Source: Anthonomus grandis grandis (Eukaryota > Arthropoda > Insecta > Coleoptera > Curculionidae). Taken from it: a DNA stretch of 64,000 bases. The DNA is taken from contig NC_065548.1 in NCBI RefSeq assembly GCF_022605725.1, forward strand, positions 45,439,131 to 45,503,130, in the 5' to 3' direction. The notes below the pieces were generated by a model. That model saw nothing but the letters and a program-made list of their open reading frames with translations. It was not told the DNA's origin and did not search any database. How positions within the stretch are numbered: the first letter of the stretch is position 1; each line of letters starts with the position of its first letter. Position numbers and translations under genes: made by a program. Positions 56,480 to 64,000 of the stretch are shown piece by piece.

Positions 56480-57555
56480 ATGTCCATTTCGGCTATGGCG
56501 GCAGACGTTTAGACGATGAACCCAATTTTCAATCGCTTTTTCTAACAAGTTGGGCTGAATTTCGCGAATAACCCTAGTTATGTTAACTTTCAACTCATTG
56601 ATGGTTTGAGGATTGTTAGAATACACCTTCGACTTCACATATCCCCAAAGAAAAAAGTCCAGGGGAGTAAGTTCACAGGACCTTGGTGGCCAGTTGATAT
56701 TGCCATATCGTGAAATTATTCGATCTTCAAAATGCTCTCTCAATAAATTAATTGTGGCTCGGGCGGTGTGTGATGTTGCTCCGTCCTGTTGAAACCAATT
56801 CTGTTCGAAGTCTCCACCATCAATTGCAGGCCAAAGAAAGTTTGTTATCATGTCGCGGTAGCGCTCTCCGTTGACTGTCACAGTATGCCCCCCTGCATCC
56901 TCAAAAAAGTATGGACCGATAATTCCACCGACATGCAAACCACACCACACAGTCACTTTTAACGGGTGTAACGGCACCTGTACTAATTTCTGGATTTTTT
57001 GAATTGTTCTGACGATTGTTCTGACACCAGAAGATTGTTCTGACACCAGAAGCGGCAATTTTGCGTATTGACAACGCCACTAAGGCAAAAATGGGCTTCA
57101 TCTGAAAAGATGATTTGTTTCCTAAAATCGGCATTTTGTTCCAACTGCAACAGGGCCCAGTCGGTAAACGTTCTTTGCAAACCATGGTCAGCAGGCTTCA
57201 GTTCTTGAGTTAGAACCATCTTATATGGATGTAGGCCTAAGTTTTTCTTCAAAATGCGCCACAGAGACATTGGTAAAATGCCTAATTGCTGAGAACGGTG
57301 CAAAACAGACACATTGTTATTCGCGTCAACACTTTCTCATGCATCGGCGATATTTTCAGCGGTCCTTGCACTTTTTTGTCGCGTTGATGGCTTATTATCC
57401 AGAAGAATGTACTCCCGTTCAAACTTATTAATTGTGCGCCTTATTGCAAGCTCAAAATCTTCTCTAAGAGCACGATAACAGGCTCTAACCGATTGCGCAT
57501 TTTCGTAATACCTTTTCACGATACCTATACGTTGCTCTTGACTTAAACGAATCAT
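56480..57555 (-). pseudogene. mariner-type transposase (MLE-D copy 2), broken
   Basis: Start ATG 57555 (MIRLSQEQRIGIVKRYYENA). Against copy 1 it lacks 21 bp in frame (the GHRGRPS residues of the HTH linker), has a stop near 57337 (DA-stop-ESVDAN) and a reiterated insertion GATTGTTCTGACACCAGAA around 57010-57048. It keeps the third block that copy 1 lost: NINWPPRSCELTPLDFFLWG. There the SPD aspartate is Glu, while the PLD aspartate, 41 residues after QQD, is kept. Its last codons are cut off by nLTR-F. Confidence 0.85.
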
Positions 57556-57899
57556 GATGAAATGTCAAAGTATACTTAACATAACTGACGCTTGATCCGC
57601 GTTTTGACACATACCATGTTGCGTACATGGCCCACTAAACTTCTATCACTTCTATTGGTAGTTGGTAGATCTACACAGAGGCACAGCAAATATTTCAAAA
57701 TAATTTATATAAATTAAAGATGACTGGTTGTAACGTTTATTTTTCTATTCCTTATGTTTACTAACGCTCCATTGACATTTCATTAATTTTAATAATTACA
57801 TTAATAATTTCAGTCAACTTCTTTTATTCATATTTTTTTAAATTCACACTGTCAACGACACATTGCCACTGTAACGCATCGCTCTCCTGGTTTAATTTT

Positions 57900-58240
57900 C
57901 CATGCTTTCTGTTGACGATCCGTCACTGCCCTGATTGGTCATAATTAATATTTTCTCTGATTGGCTGATATTGACAGCTCAGGCGATAGGTGGGGTCGTT
58001 ATTGATTTAGTCGATACTGCGTCCATTTTTCGGGGACTTTTTCCCGTGTTGCAGGTAGGAGCGCACGTAAAAGGCCAGTTTTTTATTTTCGAAGTTTGTG
58101 AAGCAGGAAGTGGCCAATATGGTTTGTAATTTATAGTCCTTAACCTTGTTCCTTTAGGGAACCATTTAATTCATAATTCTGGTGCAGGATGCCCGATATT
58201 TTGATGGATAGAGAGAGAAACTTAGCAAGGTGAGTGTGTC
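57900..58240 (+). promoter_or_regulatory. candidate host promoter and non-coding first exon
   Basis: Two inverted CCAAT boxes (GATTGGTC near 57935, GATTGGCTG near 57960) lie in a less AT-rich block. They are followed by GGGGACTTTTTCCCG (58040) and sequence ending in GAGAGAAACTTAGCAAGGTGAGTGTG, where AAG|GTGAGT at 58229-58235 is a strong 5' splice site. It could be the 5' end of a host gene running rightward, but no downstream coding exon is recognised and no transcript evidence exists here. Confidence 0.3.
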
Positions 58241-58868
58241 ACATTTTTATCGACAGTGAATACAATAGCAACCGTTGTTTTAGGGTTTTACTTTTCCGTT
58301 TTCCTCTTTATTTTTCTTTTATTGTTGATGGCTGCAGGCTTATGATTTCCCGGGTAAATTGCTGAAGTGCGGTGGAGCTGGAGCCAAAGTTAGAGCTAGT
58401 ATTAGAGATTCTCAGTCCGGATAGCTGAGCTACAAATGGCATACATTCACAGCCTCGGTTTTGAAGGCTAGCCGTTCATTTCTTGGAGGAATATACATTT
58501 ATAAAAAAAAAACTTAGTGGCGCCCTCTTATTTAATAGTTATAATCAAGTTTAGATTCTTTAATAGCCAGTCATAAGTGAACCTTCGAACAATCCCAAGC
58601 CTCCAATAATTCTGAGCACTCCGCAAAACTGCCAAAGTCTGCAAACTCTTGGCAAAATAGTAACACTGTAAAGGTAATGCCACATCGTGAGGAACAAAGT
58701 TGTTTATTCTCTAACCAGTTAACTAATACCATTGAACTCCTTAGGTATAAAGAGTTTTGAACCTAAGATATTATAAAAACAACATCAACAACTCAATTGC
58801 ATGTGAGTTATTGGAAATTACTCTCAAATTCCTAAACTAACCCAAGCAACACACGATAGTTAAATAAA
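58241..58868. other. no recognisable gene
   Basis: Would be intron if the donor at 58230 is used. No open frame or repeat identified. Confidence 0.4.
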
Positions 58869-59455
58869 GGTTTATTTTTGGTTTACACTAGATGTATATT
58901 TTTGATTGAACTTGAACTATAAATAACGAGTCAAATGGCCGCATGATATACGTTTAAGAATTTAATATTATGTTTATGTTTTATGCACGTTTAACAAGGA
59001 GGCCTATTTTATGTTAATAAATTATTATTTCATTAAAGTTAAATGTTTAAGTTTAATATATTGTATACTATTTAAAGACGTTTATTAAATGCGTTTAATG
59101 GAATGAGATTTTTTTTAATACCTTTACTACCAATGTAGATATTATTTTTTAAGTTGCAGATGTGTTTTAGACATCAGGGGGTATTTTTTGACCTACAAAG
59201 AAAAAAAAACAATTTTTTACCAGTGGCGTCCATAAGCGATTTATCGTAAATATTATTTAATAAAAAAAAGTACATCACTGCATTTTTCTAGAATAATTTT
59301 TATTTGTATATCTTATGTGGTATACTTATTGTTTCATACACGTTAATGCATTTTCTATTTTTTTTTTAATTTCTTTGTACATGATCTGCCATTACTAGAC
59401 TATAAGTGTATGAAACGTATATCATATCCTACACAGTGGCAAATATATGATATCG

Positions 59456-61520
59456 TCGGCTTGCAGCAAAAACTCACTAAGTCAATATTTTCAGATTTTG
59501 AGATTTTGATAAATATCACTAAGTGTAATGTTGTTCTATCACTGAACCAAATATTAAACGCTTAAAAACTCACTAAGTATTAAAAAAGGTCCATAAAAAT
59601 CACACTAAGTCATTAAGCCTGTTTTGAGTTCATGCAAAAACTCACTAAGTGACTTAATGAGTTTTATATAATAAATAATAATGGTCCTATTTTGACAGCT
59701 TTTAAAAAGAGAAATTCTTTGGGTGTATTCAAAGGTGAAGATGGAAGAGGAAAAAAAGCTTCTGGTAATAAAACTTCCGATTCTGACATAGATATTGTAA
59801 AGGCCCATATTGAAAGTTTTCCAACAATGGAAAGTCATTACAATCGAAAATCTTCAAAACGACTCTATTTAGATCGTAAGCTATCAATCTCAAAGATGTA
59901 CGACCTATACCGGGCCTACTGTTTAAAGAATAATTTTAAATCAGTTTCTTCCCATGCATATAGAAAAATTTTTTGCACATCTTATAATATTTCTTTTTTT
60001 AAGACAAAAAAAGATAAGTACGCAACTTGTAGTTGGTATCAAAATTCAAGACCGCTGTAACTTGGAAGATACATACCAAAATCATATTACTCGGAAAAAC
60101 GAAGCAGCCCGATCAAAAGAAATTGATAAAGCTGCTTTGGAAGACAATTCTGCATTTATCATGGTTACGTTCGATTTACAATCTGTGTTACAGATTCCAT
60201 CTTTCGATGTTTCACCGAAGTATTACAGCTAATGAATTAATATGTATAACTTAACTATTTATGAAGCTCCAGAACCACACAGAGCATACTGCTTTGCATG
60301 GACTGAACTACATGGAAAGCAAGGTAGCTATGAAATTGGAACATCACTGTATAATTGGGTTATAGGTTTAAAGCCGGAAGTAAGACACGTAACCTTATAT
60401 TCGGATACATGCGGTGGACAAAGCCGAAACCAGAATATTGCTGCTCTATTTCTTTATATTGTTTAAACAACTGCGGTTGATATCATAGAGCATACATTTT
60501 TAGAAAGTGGCCACAGCTACATGGAGGTTGATTTCATGCACAGTGCCATTGAAAAAGAGAAAAAATATCAACCAGTTTATGTAGTCCATGACTGGATAAG
60601 TATTTTTAAACGAGCTAGATCCAAACGTAACCGAAATAAATTTGGAGATCCATTCATCACCAAAGAGTTTAAGTTTAATGAATTTCTTAATTTACTGGAT
60701 TTATCCAAGACTTTTTAGAAATAAGACAACTCCATACTTATTTAGAAATAAGACAACTGATTGTAATAATGATAAAGTAAACTGGTTGAAAATAAAGTGC
60801 TTCAGATTTCAGAAAATACAGCCTGGTATTCTTGAACACCGGTATGATTATTTTGGTGAGTATAAAAGCATTAATATTGAAAGAAAATCGAGAGCCACTC
60901 AAAAAATTGACTATAGTACCTTGAAAATAAGCAAGTTGTACAAAACTATGCTGCCAATATCCGTTAAAAAAAAAAAAAAATTTTTAAAGTTAAGCGAAAA
61001 AGGAGTGATACCTAATGAGTACCATGGTTGGTATAAATCGCTGCCAATAAGCACAACATTGAAGGATGAGATTCCTGAACCTGGATATTCTGACTCAGAC
61101 GGGGAGACGTTTTAGTTCTTAGTTACATTATGTTTGACAAAATGTATTATTAGGTTTTGTATTTTTTAATAAAAAAAGGTATATTACCAAAAAAAGTTTA
61201 CTAGTTTTTTAACATCAAGTTTATTTATAAAAATTAACTCATTAAGTCAGTAATTTGACAATATTTCATATAAAATGAAAACTCACTAAGTCACATTTTA
61301 TATTTTTCTTTCCAATTATTGATTAACAAAATACTACTTTTTCATTATTATTTTACTGTTAGTTTTGAAATAACACACAAAACCATATTTTATTGCCGGA
61401 AACTAAAAACTACAAAATGATTTTTTCCCAAAACTACCTAAACCATCGGCATTAGTAAACAATTGATTTTTCCAGAAACTATTATTTTTGACTTAATGAG
61501 TTTTTGTAGCAAGCCAACGA
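59456..61520 (+). mobile_element. second Sola-like DNA transposon (~2.07 kb)
   Basis: Ends GTCGGCTTGCAGCAAAAACT (59455) and the inverted TCGTTGGCTTGCTACAAAAA ending 61520. Flanks TATC and AATC suggest a 4-bp duplication with one later change. Copy 1 of the host repeat (GATATCGGGGTC near 35354) shows the empty site. The motif ACTCACTAAGTCA and variants (CACTAAGT, inverted ACTTAATGAGT) recur 8-10 times in 59465-59665 and 61230-61510, next to the TIRs. It encodes a transposase related to that at 42145-43864. Confidence 0.85.
59692..61115 (+). pseudogene. Sola-like / DUF7869-like transposase, broken
   Basis: Segments in order: 59692-60060 (FPTMESHYNRKSSKRLYLDR, KLSISKMYDLYRAYCLKNN, KYATCSWYQ), then in another frame RKNEAARSKEIDKAALEDN and FIMVTFDLQSVLQIPSF. 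60242-60466 reads NLTIYEAPEPHRAYCFAWTE and VTLYSDTCGGQSRNQNIAAL (probable catalytic Asp). 60521-60718 reads FLESGHSYMEVDFMHSAIEK. The last open part ends with PEPGYSDSDGETF at 61115. A 27-bp tandem duplication at 60706-60759 breaks the frame. The blocks align one-to-one with the other copy: SISKM, D-x-C-x-x-Q-x-x-N, GHS-(F/Y)-(L/M). Confidence 0.78.
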
Positions 61521-62400
61521 AATCAGGGTCATTTTATCAAATATTTGATGTGTAGTAATCGAGTGAAAAGACTAGCTATGTAAATCCCTTGTCAATTTTT
61601 TTAACTACCGAAGTTTTTTTTCTCGCTTGTATTAACAGAATAGTATATGATATACGTATATTCTTCAGTTCAATAAATATACTTTGACCATAAACAATTG
61701 ACAAATGTACCAATAGTTTTAATTTAAAAACTTTATTTTTGAACCTAAATATTGAGTGGTCTAGAACCAAAAAAAACTAAAGTTATTTCAAAACTTAATG
61801 TCTTATTTTAAAAAAAATGGCACAGCTACTGCAATTTTCATAGCGATAGGCCTTGGTTTCGAGAAATAAAATAGGGTTTTTCCACGTTTAACTCGAAAAT
61901 TTTAGGGTTATGTGAGAAAAGTGTAGATACAAAAACTATTTTATCACCTACAATTTTCTTAAAAAGTATTTTTTCAGAGGCAATTATTTTTTGCAAAAAA
62001 AAACGTTTTTCATTCAGCTTGCCCTTGCACTCCCACCCACCCTACACAACTTATCACGTTTTCAAAAATCATTGTTTTCCAAAATAATACGCAAGCATAC
62101 TGGCTGGATTAGTCATTAATATGTAATCTAATAACACAGTTTGTTTATTTAAATTTGATATAATTTATATATATATATAATTGTTTAGTATGAAAACAGC
62201 GTTATCAGATTGAATAAAATGGACGAAAACAATGATTTTTCGGAAGAATTTCATCAAATATTTGAGGTGTACCAAGCCAGATTAAAAACTAGATATTTAA
62301 ATTTTCTTCCTTTTGTAAACAGGATCGTGTATGATATACATATATTTTACAGTTTAATAAATATACCTTGACCATATACGGTTAAATATACCAAAACCAA

Positions 62401-63480
62401 AAATTTACTAAAAAATCATTTAATATTTTGTTGCTTGGGAAGTTAATCTTGGTGGTGACTCAATTTGGTAATTAGTATTAATACTAATTAAAATAGTTTT
62501 TCTTTATGGAATTGAAAATTATACTGTACTTGTATTCCCCAACCTGTATATATATTGTATTTATCAGGTGTTGCCTACCAAGTTCTTAGGAATACATGTT
62601 ATTTAGGCAAAAACACATTTCCTGATAAAAGAAGTTCAGCAGTAGCTTCCAACATTTCCAACGAAAGTAAGTGTATTCCAATAAATCTTTAAATAACTAG
62701 TGTAAGCGTATACTTTGAGATTATTCTGAAATTGTTCATTAGCAACTGTTCTGGAACATGTATGTTGCTCGAAACATCGCTGTTACTGCTCTGCCTTGCT
62801 AAAACTATTACGATAAATAATTAAATTATTTATCAAAAGACCAAGTTTGCCTGATACGATGTGTCTATTATAACCGCGTATTGTTGTCGAAGCAGATTCA
62901 ATTAGCTTCAAAGGCCAGGTTTCATCTCATGCCCCTTGGCGTTCATTTCAATGCACCTAACGCGATTAGTTGTGATAGCGTCGCCTCAAAGAAGTAAGTA
63001 GAAAATTGACTAAAATAATTTTAGAAGTTTATCTGCTTAATAATTTCAGCGCAATGATTAATTCTCAATCGTATTGTTTTGAGATAGATATTAAGGTAAA
63101 ATAAATTTGTTTTAAAGTAGGGTCTAGAAATTCCTGTGAATGTTATTAATGTAATTTCAAATATTAATGATTATTGAAGGAAATATAAAAAACGTGAAGG
63201 ATAGAGAAAAAAATGATTGAATAGATAAAATAAAACCAACTGGGAGTATTTTGGTGTAAAAACTAAAATATGTTGGCTAAGTACTTTCGGTTTTACAAAT
63301 AAACCATCAGAGAGTCTAAGACAACTTGCTTGTCAAACGGTATAGAAAAAAAAATTATAATATAAATTAAAGGTATATCTAACACATCCTAATCTTAAGT
63401 AATTCAATGAAAACCGTCTATTTATTTAATAAAAAGCACAAACACTGTAATCCAAATGCAAGTATATATTTCAATTGGGT
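62401..63480. other. no confident gene
   Basis: Contains splice-like signals (AAGAAGTAAGT near 62990, TTTCAG at 63049, AAGGTAAAAT near 63095) but too little coding sequence to call exons. Confidence 0.35.
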
Positions 63481-63489
63481 AAATTTGTC

Positions 63490-63780
63490 TCAGAAATTAA
63501 TTAGGTCTCATATCTTTATCTCTCTAGAAATTTCCAAGTCTTCTCTATAGTCAAGGGATTTGGGATTATTGGGTGTGTAAGAAAAAATAATTTGAACGGT
63601 TTAATCAGGTGAGAAATTATGTTTTGTAAAACTTCGTTAGTTTCCAAAGGCATAATGGCGTGGCTAATTAATGTGTTCTTTAATACGAATTTCAAGTGGT
63701 CTTATTGTTTTACCGATTTAGGCAGGACAGACAAAACATTTCAGTTTATATAATACATTTTTTATGCGTGTTAATTGTTA
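63490..63780 (-). pseudogene. Penelope-like GIY-YIG endonuclease relic
   Basis: Minus strand reads LYKLKCFVCPA-stop-IGKTIR at 63760-63715 followed by PLEIRIKEHIN (63715-63680): the same Y-x-x-x-C-x-x-C...YIG-x-T-x-RPLEIR-x-KEH block as the gene at 50.6 kb. Weaker residues continue to SYTPNNPKSLDYREDLEIS (63590-63530), the segment with the catalytic Glu. Several stops. No terminal repeat found nearby. Confidence 0.7.
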
Positions 63781-64000
63781 ATTAAAGTTGAACCTAAGAA
63801 GTTAGTTAGTGCTTTTAAATGAAACTTTAATATTATTCTGACAATTACTCAGTATTCTAGAGATTCTGTATAAAAAAAGGTCTAAGTAAGTGAGGGAAGG
63901 AAATTTATAATTTGTCAGTACTTGATTACTGTAGGCTTGCGTTGTCTCTGTCTTAATTTTGAGAATAACTCTATCTAATTAATTATTATTTATTAATAAA
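63781..64000. other. no recognisable gene
   Basis: AT-rich to the end of the window. Confidence 0.4.

Larger units (their letters stand above)
54534..57672 (-). mobile_element. mariner-like element MLE-D, copy 2, split by a LINE
   Basis: The left end GGGTCTACCAATAAGAATGA (54534) is identical to copy 1. The right end TTCTATCACTTCTATTGGTA is followed by a degenerate extra GTTGGTAG (57661-57672). Bases 54534-54658 match 22564-22687 of copy 1, and 56480-57660 match the rest. LINE nLTR-F occupies 54659-56479. Apart from that insertion the two copies are about 95% alike by eye. Confidence 0.88.
58869..62400. repeat. unclassified interspersed repeat, copy 2 (Rep-U), with insertion
   Basis: Colinear with 34695-35740: left part 58869-59455, then (after the inserted transposon) 61521-61780 and 62160-62400. 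An extra stretch, 61780-62160, is absent from copy 1 and has no identified content. Landmarks ATGATATACGTATATTC and AATAAATATACCTTGACCA recur at 61650-61690 and 62330-62375. Confidence 0.7.

Noticed and set aside
62925..63095. Two small coding exons joined by GTAAGT...TTTCAG
   Set aside because: Open only for about 40 codons, weak upstream acceptor, no recognisable product.
1..64000. LTR retrotransposon, endogenous virus, CRISPR or rRNA content
   Set aside because: No gag-pol with protease or integrase motifs, no paired LTRs, no viral gene, no regular short repeats, no rRNA-like sequence seen.

Overview
The window is AT-rich eukaryotic DNA built almost entirely from transposable elements, most of them broken. 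I see no host protein-coding gene I would defend. The element mix points to an insect: long-TIR mariner-like elements with CAGGGTG-type ends and TA target duplications, Jockey/CR1-like and RTE-like non-LTR retrotransposons, a ZMYM1-type hAT element, Penelope-like GIY-YIG pieces, and cut-and-paste elements carrying a D-x-CGGQ-x-RN-type transposase. Repeat density makes a large beetle genome my best guess, but that is inference. No rRNA, tRNA, CRISPR array or intact viral gene is seen.

Layout. 0.15-4.2 kb: a Jockey-like LINE reverse transcriptase split by mariner MLE-A. 4.2-8.3 kb: mostly unassigned, with a heat-shock-type promoter signature at 6.2 kb and a 1.18-kb near-perfect palindrome (7.1-8.3 kb) whose arms carry hammerhead-like Penelope motifs. 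8.5-12.1 kb: decayed LINE fragments on both strands. 13-14.3 and 16.5-18.1 kb: mariners MLE-B and MLE-C. 20.2-24.3 kb: an RTE-like LINE relic, then a minus-strand LINE split by mariner MLE-D copy 1. 24.5-30.6 kb: a minus-strand LINE (nLTR-A) split by an almost full-length plus-strand LINE (nLTR-B: ORF1 with PHD and zinc knuckles, ORF2 with EN and RT). 31.3-34.6 kb: four more LINE fragments. 34.7-36.3 kb: an unclassified repeat and an nLTR-B 3' fragment.

36.7-45.4 kb is a hAT element (minus strand) hit by a 2.5-kb Sola-like transposon with a clean 4-bp ATAT duplication. It was then rearranged into a 1.4-kb inverted repeat plus a 0.38-kb direct repeat, both over 99% identical by eye. 45.9-48 kb: RTE-like and Jockey-like LINE relics. 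49.2-52.2 kb: mariner MLE-E, carrying a 723-bp Penelope insertion with a 13-bp target duplication. 54.5-57.7 kb: MLE-D copy 2, split by LINE nLTR-F. 57.9-58.2 kb: a candidate host promoter and non-coding first exon. 58.9-62.4 kb: a second copy of the unclassified repeat, containing a second Sola-like element. 63.5-63.8 kb: another Penelope endonuclease relic.

The genes do not form a pathway. What the window records is a sequence of nested insertions (LINE in LINE, mariner in LINE, LINE in mariner, Penelope in mariner, Sola-like in hAT and in an unknown repeat). These give relative ages and, in several cases, the pre-insertion site. The most unusual items are the pair of Sola-like elements with reiterated subterminal motifs, the covarying hammerhead-like hairpins in two Penelope families, and the recent inverted duplication at 37.8-41.9 kb.
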